Shown in pieces: positions 24,056-33,223 of a stretch of DNA of 64,000 nucleotides; the stretch's first letter is position 1; the number at the start of each line of letters is the position of its first letter. The notes beneath the pieces were generated by a model. It saw only the letters and a program-made list of their open reading frames with translations. It ran no database searches and was not told the DNA's origin. The stretch is taken from NCBI RefSeq assembly GCF_027924105.1, contig NZ_AP026972.1, positions 1,364,001-1,428,000 of the forward strand, read 5' to 3'. The stretch comes from Polynucleobacter sp. KF022 (lineage in GTDB: Bacteria; Pseudomonadota; Gammaproteobacteria; Burkholderiales; Burkholderiaceae). The position numbers were made by a program, and so were the translations under genes.

Positions 24056-24718
24056 ATGATTACCGACTATTCTATCCAAGCTATCGCCATTAATGCGATT
24101 CCCCTGATTTTTGCCATCACTATTCACGAGGCAGCCCATGGCTACGCCGCCCGTAGATTTGGGGATAACACGGCATACATGCTGGGACGAGTCAGCCTAA
24201 ACCCTGCCAAACATATAGATCCCGTAGGAACCATCTTGATCCCCTTAGTCTTGCTTCTGACTGGATCACCCTTTTTAGTCGGCTATGCCAAGCCAGTGCC
24301 TGTGAATTTTGGGCGCCTCAGAAACCCCCGAATTGACTCGATCTGGGTTGCCTTGGCAGGACCAGGATCCAATTTCATTCAGGCACTGATTTGGCTCATT
24401 CTATTAATTGGCTTGGTAGGTTTTGGGATCAATGAGAAATTTCTGATTTCCATGTCTCAAGCGGGCATTACCTGGAATTTGGGTTTACTCGTGTTTAACC
24501 TATTCCCACTTCCTCCTCTGGATGGAGGTCGCGTACTAGCAAGCCTACTACCTGCCCGCCAATCAATTGCTCTAGGGAAGCTAGAGCCTTGGGGCTTTTT
24601 TATTGTGTTGGGACTGGTATTTACTGGGGTCATTAGTGCTTTATGGATGGCTCCCCTGATGAGCTTTTTTGAATGGCTCATCCTTTTGCTCACAAGCCCC
24701 TTAAGAATGATCTTTTAA
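24056..24718 (+). CDS. Site-2 protease family (M50) membrane metallopeptidase
   Basis: From the ATG at 24056 this is 220 residues with several membrane helices. The zinc motif HEAAH (residues 24-28) and the second motif NLFPLPPLDGGRV, with its conserved aspartate, are both present. It is the short form (no PDZ domain) found in many bacteria, so regulated intramembrane proteolysis is plausible but the substrate is unknown. In-frame sequence back to a TTG at 24029 adds nine residues and is less likely. It diverges from the 55-residue basic protein gene. Confidence 0.9.
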   Translation: MITDYSIQAIAINAIPLIFAITIHEAAHGYAARRFGDNTAYMLGRVSLNPAKHIDPVGTILIPLVLLLTGSPFLVGYAKPVPVNFGRLRNPRIDSIWVALAGPGSNFIQALIWLILLIGLVGFGINEKFLISMSQAGITWNLGLLVFNLFPLPPLDGGRVLASLLPARQSIALGKLEPWGFFIVLGLVFTGVISALWMAPLMSFFEWLILLLTSPLRMIF

Positions 24719-24787
24719 AACGAGCGGAAAAGACTGTTCTGCGATATCCTGAATCCACTTAGTGCACCTCACCCCAGGAGAACAATC

Positions 24788-25240
24788 ATGAAACTACAAA
24801 AATTCGTCTTAGCAAGTACCGCGGCTGCTTTAGCGATTGGCGCAGGAGTGGCATTTGCGCAATTTCAAAAACCAGAAGATGCTATTAAGTACCGCCAAAG
24901 TGCATTTACAGTAATGGCTAATTCCTTCGGGAAAATTGGTGCAGTTGTAAAAGGCGAAGCGCCATACAACAAAGATGAAGTTGCCAAGAATGCTGCAATC
25001 GTTGCAATGATGTCCACTTTGCCATGGCAAGCCTTTGGTCCAGGTACTGAGGGTGGTAAAGCCCAACCAGGCGTTTGGTCTGACAACGCCAAGTTCAAAG
25101 CTGCAGGAGAGAAAATGCAGCTAGCCGTCGCCAACTTAAATACTGCCGCTCAGTCTGGCGATCTTGAGAGCATTAAGAAAGCCTTTGGCGCAGCAGGTGC
25201 AACTTGCAAAGGTTGCCATGACGATTTCAAGAAGAAATAA
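24788..25240 (+). CDS. Cytochrome c' (periplasmic, class II)
   Basis: The 150-residue protein has a signal peptide (cleavage near VAFA/QF, residue 24) and a four-helix bundle with the haem site CKGCH at residues 140-144, near the C-terminus as in class II cytochromes. FQKPEDAIKYRQSAF matches the N-terminal helix. Cytochrome c' binds NO and CO and can protect against nitrosative stress. CCAGGAG precedes the ATG. Haem attachment needs the Ccm system encoded at 56188-62989. Confidence 0.94.
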   Translation: MKLQKFVLASTAAALAIGAGVAFAQFQKPEDAIKYRQSAFTVMANSFGKIGAVVKGEAPYNKDEVAKNAAIVAMMSTLPWQAFGPGTEGGKAQPGVWSDNAKFKAAGEKMQLAVANLNTAAQSGDLESIKKAFGAAGATCKGCHDDFKKK

Positions 25241-25257
25241 CCTAACTTTATTGATAG

Positions 25258-25938
25258 TTACTTCGTAATAAAGTAACCCACCACTACCGCGATTAAGCTT
25301 AAAAGCAGTAAAGCAAAACCGCGCTGTAGCCCTCCATCCTTGGAGATCCGACCCAAGTCAGTAGGCAGGTATTTAGCCTCCTCGCTTGGGTCAATTTCTT
25401 TATCGCCGCTAATCATTGGCTTAATAAGATTTTCACCTTTAAATTTTTTGTAGAACCAGATAGCAGCAATATGGATGGTAATTAAGGCAAGAATCACCAC
25501 TTGATTACCTTCATGAATTTCAGACAAAAACGAACTCACTGAGCTCGATACATACTTTGCCAGTGGCCCTTGAAATGCGATTTCATCATCCACAAATAAA
25601 CCTGTTGTCACTTGTATGCACAATACAAAAAGCAATGCAAACACAGACAATGCGCCCACGGGGTTATGGCCAAGGACACGAGGTGATTTACCTTGCAGAT
25701 AATCCAGGATAGATTTTTTATTAGGCAAGAAAGAGGCAAAACGTGCATGAGTAGAGCCTACAAAACCCCAAATGATTCTGAAGATCAATAAAGTTAAAAC
25801 ACTATAGCCAAAATACGCATGCCATTGAATGGCATTGCCACCTATATTGACACTAATAAAACTCCCCAAAATGCAAAGCACTAACAACCAGTGAAATAAA
25901 CGGATTGGCAAATCCCATACGCGAATAGTTTTTTTCAT
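25258..25938 (-). CDS. Cytochrome b561-like (NapC/Ni-hydrogenase b-type) membrane protein
   Basis: From the ATG at 25938 (MKKTIRVWDLPIRLFHW) this is 226 residues with four or more helices. RLFHWLLVL, the Trp/His at IQWHAYFGYSVL, and IHEGNQVVILALITIHIAAIWFYK supply the haem-b histidines of the prokaryotic b561 family. It is convergent with the cytochrome c' gene, 17 bases apart, and such b561/c' pairs are common, suggesting a quinol-to-cytochrome path. Upstream in-frame ATGs at 25983 and 26025 run into the divergent MFS gene and are less likely. Confidence 0.88.
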   Translation of the reverse strand: MKKTIRVWDLPIRLFHWLLVLCILGSFISVNIGGNAIQWHAYFGYSVLTLLIFRIIWGFVGSTHARFASFLPNKKSILDYLQGKSPRVLGHNPVGALSVFALLFVLCIQVTTGLFVDDEIAFQGPLAKYVSSSVSSFLSEIHEGNQVVILALITIHIAAIWFYKKFKGENLIKPMISGDKEIDPSEEAKYLPTDLGRISKDGGLQRGFALLLLSLIAVVVGYFITK

Positions 25939-25981
25939 ATTTAAAGGATAACTCGCTTCTCCCTTAAAATGCTGAGAATTC

Positions 25982-27187
25982 ATGAATCCCGGCAAAGCCT
26001 TTAGAACCTTACTGCTGTACCGCATTGGTGCAACACTGAGCTATCAAATTACGATGGTGGCGGTAGGCTGGCATCTTTATGAAATTACCAATAGCGTAGT
26101 TTCGCTGGGACTCATTGGTCTTGCGGAGCTAGTACCCTACTTTGCGCTCGCCTTATATTCAGGCCATGCGGTTGATCATTACTCGCGCAAATGGATTGCA
26201 GCAATCGCCTGCCTCATTCATATTGCGGTAGGTTTATTTTTAACCGCCATCGCTCTGAACTGGCTGTCTCCGCCAGTGCCCTTGATCTATACCGCTGTTG
26301 CCTTTATCGGTGTTGGGCGAGCACTGTTAAGGCCGTCCTACCAAGCACTGTTTGGCCAGATCATTCCAAGAGATCAGCTTCCTCGTTACACGGCCTATGC
26401 ATCTTCTGCGTTTCAGATTTGTGTAGTGACTGGTCCGGGACTGGGCGGCCTGATGATAGGCCTTGCAGGTCTCGAATGGACCTACTTGCTCGCTGTATTA
26501 TGTGGAGCAATTGGCTTATACGGAATCACTTTTATCACTGCCGTACAAGAGAAGTCGAGCAATTTATCCGGTCACTTCTTAAAGAGTTTTTTAGAAGGCT
26601 TTCATTACGTCAGAAAACATGAACTCATCTTGAGCATCATGGCACTCGACATGTTTGCTGTTTTATTTGGTGGAGCTGTTTCCATATTGCCCGCCTTTGT
26701 TAAAGAAGTGCTCAATGCAGGACCGGAGACACTGGGAATATTGCGAGCCGCACCTGCAGCTGGCGCTGTGATTACCGGCATCTACTTAGCTCGACGCCCA
26801 ATCCTGACAGATTCAGGAAAGCACTTGCTAATCTCAGTTGCTGGATTTGGTGCAGCCATCATTGCCTTTGGGATCTCCAACAATTTATGGTTATGCGCTC
26901 TTTTCTTGTTTATCTCTGGATGCTTTGATTCTGTTTCAGTCGTGATCCGGGGTAGCATCATGCAGCTCACGACACCCGATCATATGCGCGGCAGAATTAG
27001 TGCCATCAATGGGATATTTATTGGCTCATCCAATGAATTGGGTGCTCTTGAGTCTGGCATTGCAGCTAGCATGATGGGCTTAGTGCCATCCATCGTATTT
27101 GGCGGGGTAGCGACGATTGCAATCGTTTTGATTACGCATCGCCTTGCCCCGCACCTTAGTAAACTACATTTACAAGATATCTCTTAA
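25982..27187 (+). CDS. MFS transporter (EntS/MFS_3 type)
   Basis: The 401-residue protein has about twelve hydrophobic helices. SYQITMVAVGWHLYEIT near the N-terminus, the loop GHAVDHYSRKW (motif A-like) and GVGRALLRPSYQALFGQIIPRDQLP match the MFS_3 group, which includes the enterobactin exporter EntS and various drug exporters. No siderophore genes are near, so the substrate is unknown. It starts divergently from the b561 gene with 43 bases between the chosen starts. Confidence 0.88.
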   Translation: MNPGKAFRTLLLYRIGATLSYQITMVAVGWHLYEITNSVVSLGLIGLAELVPYFALALYSGHAVDHYSRKWIAAIACLIHIAVGLFLTAIALNWLSPPVPLIYTAVAFIGVGRALLRPSYQALFGQIIPRDQLPRYTAYASSAFQICVVTGPGLGGLMIGLAGLEWTYLLAVLCGAIGLYGITFITAVQEKSSNLSGHFLKSFLEGFHYVRKHELILSIMALDMFAVLFGGAVSILPAFVKEVLNAGPETLGILRAAPAAGAVITGIYLARRPILTDSGKHLLISVAGFGAAIIAFGISNNLWLCALFLFISGCFDSVSVVIRGSIMQLTTPDHMRGRISAINGIFIGSSNELGALESGIAASMMGLVPSIVFGGVATIAIVLITHRLAPHLSKLHLQDIS

Positions 27188-27188
27188 A

Positions 27189-27205
27189 GCAATTTGCTAA
27201 ATTGC
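27189..27205. terminator. Possible weak convergent terminator
   Basis: GCAATTT (27189-27195) pairs with AAATTGC (27199-27205) with a 3-base loop, between the convergent stops of the MFS gene and the dehydrogenase gene. It has low GC and no long T-run, so it is only a candidate. Confidence 0.35.
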
Positions 27206-27207
27206 CA

Positions 27208-28149
27208 TTATTTAATTTCAGGCAAGTCTTTCTGAATAATCTTTAGTCCAGCGCGCAAGGCATTTTGATAACGCTCACGCTCTACTTTAATAGTTTCAGC
27301 GGTCCATGTGAAAAAGCCTTCGCCAGTTTTCATCCCAAACTTACCGCTAGCAATGCGATCGCTTAGACACTTTGCGATCGTTGGGGAGTTATTGAGCGTA
27401 GGGTAAATGGTTGTTCCACCAGCGCCATGCACCTCAAGACCCGCATGATCTCTTTGCATGGCTGGACCAGCCGCGATATAGCGAAATCCAAAACCAAAGC
27501 GCACTGCTTTATCGATATCTTCAGGTGTACATATTCCCTCGTCAACCATGGCGAAGGCCTCACGCGATAAGGCATGCTGCAAACGATTAGCCAAAAATCC
27601 AGGAAGATCCTTTTTGACAGTCACTGGCACCATGCCACAAGCAGTCATTAATCGTGAGAGGCTTTCACCAACCATTGGAGAAGTTTTTTGACCATAGACC
27701 ACTTCTACACAAGGCACTAAATGTGCGGGCATAAAAAAATGTAGGCCTATCATTCGAGCAGACGTCCTAAGACCGCTTGCGATTTCGCTTATAGGAAAAC
27801 TCGTACTATTACTCGCTAACACTGCTTCGGGCTTCGCATACTGCTCAAGCTTGGCAAATAACTCTCGCTTGATATCTAAACGCTCAGGCACGCACTCAAT
27901 CACCAAATCAATATCGGACCAATCGACCTCTTCAAGGGTGCCGGCAATAGAGAGTAAATGAGTACGATGCTCATAGCCAAGTTCAGCCATGGTGTTTGCA
28001 AAGTAATCGGGAAGGAGGGCTCGTCTCTCGGTTGTTGGCTCAACTACCCGTACGGCACAACCGCCTCGTGCACATACCGCCGCAACGTCTGCACCCATCG
28101 TGCCACCACCAACAATCACCACCTTGGTTTCGGCTGGCGTAAATAACAT
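27208..28149 (-). CDS. 3-hydroxyacyl-CoA dehydrogenase-like NAD enzyme (paralogue 1)
   Basis: The 313-residue protein has an N-terminal Rossmann fold (VVIVGGGTMGADVAAV, residues 10-25), the ASNSTSFPISEIA and GLHFFMPAHLVPCVEVV segments with the catalytic His, and the C-terminal helical domain from GFLANRLQHAL. At this length it resembles lambda-crystallin / L-gulonate 3-dehydrogenase and carnitine dehydrogenase more than fatty-acid FadB enzymes, so a free hydroxy acid may be its substrate (inference). TTTAGGAGAG precedes the ATG. A clear paralogue lies at 34515-35441, and the two flank a catabolic cluster. Confidence 0.88.
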   Translation of the reverse strand: MLFTPAETKVVIVGGGTMGADVAAVCARGGCAVRVVEPTTERRALLPDYFANTMAELGYEHRTHLLSIAGTLEEVDWSDIDLVIECVPERLDIKRELFAKLEQYAKPEAVLASNSTSFPISEIASGLRTSARMIGLHFFMPAHLVPCVEVVYGQKTSPMVGESLSRLMTACGMVPVTVKKDLPGFLANRLQHALSREAFAMVDEGICTPEDIDKAVRFGFGFRYIAAGPAMQRDHAGLEVHGAGGTTIYPTLNNSPTIAKCLSDRIASGKFGMKTGEGFFTWTAETIKVERERYQNALRAGLKIIQKDLPEIK

Positions 28150-28233
28150 GAATACTCTCCTAAAGGCTGCCGACTTTATCTGAAAAATCCTCTTACAATG
28201 GGGTCATTATTTCAATAAAAAAGCTAGTGAGAC

Positions 28234-29163
28234 ATGATCCCCGTCAATTCGGTGCTGCAGGTCGGCCATTTCCCTGAAATTATGCAAGCAGAGGTTGATC
28301 GGCGCTTTACCCCCACTTATCACCCCGATCCACAGGCGCCAGCTCCTGCCGGAAACTTTCAGGCTATTTTGATTCGCTCAAATACCAAGCTTCCAGAAGC
28401 ATTGGTTCGGCAAATTCCCAGTATTCGCATGGTTGCAACCTGTGGGGTTGGTTATGACAATCTGCCCTTGGACTATCTAAAGGCTAATGGCATCAAGGCA
28501 AGCAATACCCCAGGTGTATTAAATGATGCTGTCTGCGAACTTGCTATTGGCATGATGCTCGCCTTGTTGCGGCAAATTCCAGAAGCACAGGAATACGTAA
28601 AAAGCGCTGCTTGGTCAAAAGCACCTTTCAGAATCACCACCACCTTGGCTGGAAAACGCGTAGGCATTGCAGGCATGGGTCGAATTGGCCAAGATTTAGC
28701 CGAACGCTTGAAGCCTTTTAAGGTGGAAATTGCGTATTCAGGGCCCAATAAAAAGGTGCTCCCTTATACCTACCATCGAGAAATCAAGGATTTAGCTAAA
28801 GCCTGTGACATCCTATTTTTAGCATGCCCGGCTACTCCCGAGACTAACAAGATGGTCAGCGCTGAGGTGCTCGAGGCTTTGGGGCCTACTGGCTTTTTAA
28901 TTAACATTGCCCGAGGCAGCGTGGTTGATGAGGATGCACTTTTATATGCGCTGCAGCATAAAAAGATTGCCGGCGCTGCTTTGGATGTTTTTGAAAATGA
29001 ACCCACTCCAAACAAAGCTTTTTTAAATCTTGATAATGTATTGTTAACACCACATATTGGTAGTGCTACCTCGGAAACACGGATAGCCATGACCAACTTA
29101 GCTGTAGATAATTTAGAAGCTTTCTTTAAACAACAACCACTTCCATCGGAAGTGAATAACTAG
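28234..29163 (+). CDS. D-2-hydroxyacid dehydrogenase (NAD(P)-dependent)
   Basis: The 309-residue protein has the glycine-rich loop VGIAGMGRIGQDLAERL (about 149-165), the substrate arginine in INIARGSVVDEDAL, the glutamate in DVFENEP and the histidine in LLTPHIGSATSE. It fits the glyoxylate/hydroxypyruvate reductase branch. It opens a plus-strand series with a DapA-family lyase, a TAXI receptor and a TRAP permease, so it may reduce or oxidise an acid made or imported there. The intergenic region with the divergent dehydrogenase is 84 bases and includes TACAAT, a possible -10 box. Confidence 0.91.
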   Translation: MIPVNSVLQVGHFPEIMQAEVDRRFTPTYHPDPQAPAPAGNFQAILIRSNTKLPEALVRQIPSIRMVATCGVGYDNLPLDYLKANGIKASNTPGVLNDAVCELAIGMMLALLRQIPEAQEYVKSAAWSKAPFRITTTLAGKRVGIAGMGRIGQDLAERLKPFKVEIAYSGPNKKVLPYTYHREIKDLAKACDILFLACPATPETNKMVSAEVLEALGPTGFLINIARGSVVDEDALLYALQHKKIAGAALDVFENEPTPNKAFLNLDNVLLTPHIGSATSETRIAMTNLAVDNLEAFFKQQPLPSEVNN

Positions 29164-29178
29164 AAAAACGGAGCCAGC

Positions 29179-30105
29179 ATGACGATTTCCCTGCACCCAT
29201 CCACCTTACCCGCGGTGCTATCCCCTGTTCTGACGCCATTTAAGGTAGATGGCAGCCCGGATGCTCCCAAGTTATTAAAGCAATGTAAATGGCTAGAGGC
29301 CAATGGCGTTGGCCAAGCCATCTTTGGTACAAACTCTGAAGCCAACTCTATGTCAGCTCCGCAGAAGATGAGTACCCTGACAACACTTATTGAGGGCGGC
29401 TTAAGTCCCGATCACCTCATGCCAGGTACTGGCGCTACATCGATTGATGCTACCGTCAACATGACACGCCACGCAGTGAACCACAAATGTGCCGGCGTAT
29501 TAATGTTGCCACCTTTCTATTACAAAGACGTTTCTGATGACGGCCTATTTGCTTACTTCTCTGAAGTGATTCAAAAGGTCGGCAGTGCAGCGCTGCAGAT
29601 TTACATCTACAACATCCCACCTGTTACCAAAATTAATTTAAGTCTCTCTTTATTAGAGCGCTTAACAAAAGAGTATCCAAAGACCATTGTTGGTATGAAA
29701 GATAGCTCTGGTGATTGGTCTTATACAGAATCCGTCATTAAATTATTAGCGCCGCACGGCTTCCGTGTATATGCTGGTAGCGAAGTATTCTTAATGCGCG
29801 CCTTACGTGCTGGTGGTGTAGGTTGCATCTCCGCCACCGCTAACGTGAACCCGAAAGCAATTGCTGATTTAGCGGCGCACTGGAGAGAGTCTAATGCTGA
29901 TGAGCGTCAAGCCGGTCTAGACCAAGTACGCGGAATTTTTGCTAAATACCAAATGATTGCTGGCATGAAGACTGCAGTTGCACATTACAGCAAAGATCCA
30001 GAGTGGCTCAGAGTGCGTCCACCACTCATGCAATTAACCGCTGAGCAACAAGCTCAGTTACTCAGTGAACTTCAACAGATTAACTTTAGTATGCCGGGCC
30101 TGTAA
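29179..30105 (+). CDS. Dihydrodipicolinate synthase (DapA) family lyase
   Basis: The 308-residue TIM-barrel enzyme has the Schiff-base lysine Lys174 in VGMKDSSGD and the catalytic Tyr144 in YIYNIPP. The usual GTTGE pyruvate-binding loop is altered to GTNSE (50-54). DapA itself is normally found elsewhere and has GTTGE, so this is more likely an aldolase or dehydratase acting on a 2-oxo acid. A GGAG site precedes the ATG. The gene is 15 bases after the dehydrogenase and 32 bases before the TAXI receptor. Reaction and substrate are unknown. Confidence 0.88.
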   Translation: MTISLHPSTLPAVLSPVLTPFKVDGSPDAPKLLKQCKWLEANGVGQAIFGTNSEANSMSAPQKMSTLTTLIEGGLSPDHLMPGTGATSIDATVNMTRHAVNHKCAGVLMLPPFYYKDVSDDGLFAYFSEVIQKVGSAALQIYIYNIPPVTKINLSLSLLERLTKEYPKTIVGMKDSSGDWSYTESVIKLLAPHGFRVYAGSEVFLMRALRAGGVGCISATANVNPKAIADLAAHWRESNADERQAGLDQVRGIFAKYQMIAGMKTAVAHYSKDPEWLRVRPPLMQLTAEQQAQLLSELQQINFSMPGL

Positions 30106-30137
30106 TTTAAAAATATAAAATTTATTAGGAGACAAAA

Positions 30138-31088
30138 ATGAAACTACTTAAAGTCATTGCTTTATCGCTCAGTTTTCTTTGCGCGAGCGTGAACGCTCAA
30201 AATATTTCTATTGCAACCGGTGGTACAGGCGGAGTTTACTACCCTATGGGTGGTGGACTTGCCTCAGTACTCTCTAGCAAAGTTCCTGGAATGTCTGCTA
30301 CAGCTGAGGTTACAGGTGGCTCAGTAGATAACTTGAAATTGATTGGCACAGGCAAGCCTTATGTTGGCTTCTCTATGGCTGATGCCGCCAAGGACGCAAC
30401 TAGCGGTGTTGATAAATTCAAAGATAAGCCAATTGAAGTACGCACATTGCTGATTCTTTATCCAAACTTGATGCACGTTGCAACAGTAGAGTCCACTGGT
30501 ATTAAAACCATGGCTGACCTCAAAGGCAAACGCGTCAGCACTGGATCTCCTGGTAGCGCCACAGAAGTCATGGCATTCCGTCTTCTTGAGGCAGCCGGTC
30601 TAGATCCAACCAAGGACATCAAGCGCGAGCGCTTGAGCGTTGCTGAATCTGTAAATGCAGTAAAGGATCGCAAGATTGATGCATTCTTCTGGGTTGGTGG
30701 TTTACCAACTGCAGCGGTAACTGATTTAGCGAATAGCCCTGGCATGAAGATTGTCATGGTGGATACATCAGCTGAAGTGCCAGCAATGAATAAGAAATAC
30801 GGTAACTTGTATTTCCCATCCCTCATTACTAAACAGACCTATAGCGGTATGGCCAAAGACAATAATGTTGCTGCAGTTGCAAACCTATTGGTTGTAAATG
30901 CTTCGATGTCAGATGATGAGGCTTACAAAATCGTGAAGGCCGTCTTTGACAATCAACTCGAGTTAGTTCGTTCACATGCTGAATACCGCAATGTCAAACT
31001 GGATGCTCAAAAAGCAAATGCAACACCAGTTCCATACCATCCAGGCGCCTTAAAGTACTTTAAGGAAAAAGGAATCAAAGTAAATTAA
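30138..31088 (+). CDS. TAXI-family TRAP transporter solute receptor
   Basis: The 316-residue periplasmic receptor has a signal peptide ending near VNA/QN (residue 20), then NISIATGGTGGVYYPMGGGLA, the TAXI hallmark, and AEVTGGSVDNLKLIGTGK. FFWVGGLPTAAVTDLA and VPYHPGALKYFKEKG are also family segments. TTAGGAGACAAAAATG is an ideal translation start. It feeds the fused permease at 31173; the terminator between them probably lets the receptor be made in excess. The ligand is likely a carboxylate. Confidence 0.94.
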   Translation: MKLLKVIALSLSFLCASVNAQNISIATGGTGGVYYPMGGGLASVLSSKVPGMSATAEVTGGSVDNLKLIGTGKPYVGFSMADAAKDATSGVDKFKDKPIEVRTLLILYPNLMHVATVESTGIKTMADLKGKRVSTGSPGSATEVMAFRLLEAAGLDPTKDIKRERLSVAESVNAVKDRKIDAFFWVGGLPTAAVTDLANSPGMKIVMVDTSAEVPAMNKKYGNLYFPSLITKQTYSGMAKDNNVAAVANLLVVNASMSDDEAYKIVKAVFDNQLELVRSHAEYRNVKLDAQKANATPVPYHPGALKYFKEKGIKVN

Positions 31089-31104
31089 GTAAGTATTTGT
31101 AGTC

Positions 31105-31127
31105 AGGGGTGAGTCAAACTCACCCCT
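31105..31127 (+). terminator. Intrinsic terminator between TAXI receptor and TRAP permease
   Basis: AGGGGTGAGT (31105-31114) pairs perfectly with ACTCACCCCT (31118-31127) with a CAA loop, followed by TTTTTG. It sits 16 bases after the receptor stop and 45 bases before the permease start. Partial read-through would give more receptor than permease. Confidence 0.85.
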
Positions 31128-31172
31128 TTTTGCTTTAAAGTAGCGCATAAATATAAATAAATAGGTTGAGAC

Positions 31173-33185
31173 ATGAATCAAAACGTTATCGATAACGAGA
31201 CCCAGGAAAAATTAGACGCTTTTATCAAGCAAGAAGAAGGCGACTCTAACGATTACAAAGGCCTACTAGCCAAGCTCATTACTCTAGTTGCAGTGGGCAT
31301 GTCTTTATTTCATCTTTATGCTGCTTACTCTATCGTTCCAACTCAACAGCTCCGCGTTATTCACGTTGCGCTCGTACTATTTCTGGTTTTCTTAAGTTTT
31401 CCGATAGCGGCACGTTTCAAAAATCGTCTCATGATCTGGGATGTGATATTCGCTTTAGGCTCTGTAGCAATTGCTTATTACATCCTTGGTGGCGGCGATG
31501 ATTTCATGGACAGAAATACCGCGCCCAACTCTACTGATGTGATGATTGGTATTGGTTTGATTTTGTTGATTCTTGAAAGTGTCCGCAGAACGAATGGCAT
31601 GGTATTAGTGACCGTTACTGTTCTATTTTTGCTGTACGCCTTATTTGGTAACTACTTACCAGCGCCCTGGACTCATAAAGGTTATGGTCTAGATCGCTTA
31701 GTGGGTTATATGTATATGACTCTTGAAGGTATTTACGGCACTGCTGTAGATGTCTCCGCAACCCTCATTATTCTCTTCACTATTTTTGGCGCCTTCTTGC
31801 AATTCACAGGCGCAGGTAAATTCTTTATTGATTTCTCATTCGCTGCTATGGGCGGAAAATCCTCTGGTGTAGGTAGAACTATTGTGATGTCCTCATTCCT
31901 GCTTGGCGGACCATCAGGCTCAGGCGTTGCTACTACAGTGACTGTTGGCTCAGTCGCCGCCCCAATGCTAGATAAAGTGGGTTACGAAAAGAATGCAGCT
32001 GGCGGTCTTTTAGCGGCAGGTGGTCTAGGTGCCATTATTTCTCCGCCGGTATTAGGTGCAGCAGCTTTCTTGATTGCGGACTTTTTAAAGATTTCCTATT
32101 TAGATGTGTTGTTGATGGCAACCATTCCTACGATTCTTTTTTATCTTGGCTTGTTTGTCATGGTAGAAATTGATGTTCGCAAATATGGCATGAAGAGCAT
32201 TCAGTTCTCATCAGCTGAAACAGCGTGGCAACTCACTAAAAAATATTGGTTCCACTTTTTCTCATTGATCTCCATCGTTGTCTTTATGTTGATGGGCTTC
32301 TCTCCTGTCATGTCGGTATTTTGGGCAACCGTTGTATCCGCCCTCTCCAGCATGTTGCGCGAAGACACTGCCATCATTCCTTGGGCATGGTTTAAAGGTA
32401 AAGAGCCCATCGTCAAAGGGCTTTACAACTCGAATCTGACAAAGGCGCTTGCCTCAGGATCAACCGGCGTGTTGGCAATTGCCGCCACCTGCGCAGGCGC
32501 TGGCTTGATCGTAGGAACCGTTACCTTGACCGGTCTTGGTCTTAAATTTAGCTCGATTGTGATTCAGTACGCAGGCGGATCACTTTTATTAACAACCATC
32601 TTTACTGCTTTAGTAGTTTGGGTGGTTGGCCTAGCCGTTCCAGTGACAGCTTCATACATTATTTGCGCGGTGATCGCAGCACCTGCACTCATTAATTTAG
32701 GCGTGCCTGCTTTTGCCGCTCATATGTTTATTTTCTATTACGCAGTACTTTCTGAAGTATCGCCACCGACTGCACTCTCCCCATTTGCGGCGGCTGCAAT
32801 TTGCAAAGGCAACCCCTATAAGACCACTTTACAAACCTGGAAGTATGTTGCGCCAGCAATCCTGGTTCCATTCATGTTTGTATTAGATAAATCTGGTGTG
32901 AGCTTGTTGCTGATGGGATCCACTACCGCGCTTGAACAGGCAGACTGGTCACAAATTGCCTGGGTCTCATTTACAGCCGTAGTTGGAATCATTTGCTTGG
33001 CTGGAGGGTTACAGGGCTGGTTCATCGAGAAAACCAAAATCTTTGAACGCGTCATTATGGTGATCTCTGGGGTTGCCCTTGCCTACCCCTCTACCGAAGC
33101 AGACTTAATCGGCTTCGTCGGATTTGGCTTGGTTCTAGTCACTCAAACTATTACGCATTTCAAACTCAATCCAAGATCCTCTTAG
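31173..33185 (+). CDS. TRAP transporter fused permease (DctQM type)
   Basis: The 670-residue protein carries the small (4-helix) and large (12-helix) TRAP subunits in one chain, as is usual for TAXI systems. The N-terminal 30 residues are charged and cytoplasmic. SSFLLGGPSGSGVATTVTVGSVAAPMLDKVGY and GGLGAIISPPVLGAAAFLIADFL are hallmark scaffold segments of the large domain; AVPVTASYIICAVIAAPALINLGVP and SEVSPPTALSPFAAAAI are the second repeat. TRAP systems use a Na+ or H+ gradient. It is followed by a strong bidirectional terminator. Confidence 0.95.
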   Translation: MNQNVIDNETQEKLDAFIKQEEGDSNDYKGLLAKLITLVAVGMSLFHLYAAYSIVPTQQLRVIHVALVLFLVFLSFPIAARFKNRLMIWDVIFALGSVAIAYYILGGGDDFMDRNTAPNSTDVMIGIGLILLILESVRRTNGMVLVTVTVLFLLYALFGNYLPAPWTHKGYGLDRLVGYMYMTLEGIYGTAVDVSATLIILFTIFGAFLQFTGAGKFFIDFSFAAMGGKSSGVGRTIVMSSFLLGGPSGSGVATTVTVGSVAAPMLDKVGYEKNAAGGLLAAGGLGAIISPPVLGAAAFLIADFLKISYLDVLLMATIPTILFYLGLFVMVEIDVRKYGMKSIQFSSAETAWQLTKKYWFHFFSLISIVVFMLMGFSPVMSVFWATVVSALSSMLREDTAIIPWAWFKGKEPIVKGLYNSNLTKALASGSTGVLAIAATCAGAGLIVGTVTLTGLGLKFSSIVIQYAGGSLLLTTIFTALVVWVVGLAVPVTASYIICAVIAAPALINLGVPAFAAHMFIFYYAVLSEVSPPTALSPFAAAAICKGNPYKTTLQTWKYVAPAILVPFMFVLDKSGVSLLLMGSTTALEQADWSQIAWVSFTAVVGIICLAGGLQGWFIEKTKIFERVIMVISGVALAYPSTEADLIGFVGFGLVLVTQTITHFKLNPRSS

Positions 33186-33223
33186 GCAGTATTTTTATCC
33201 TAATGGAAAAAGGTAGTTCCCAT

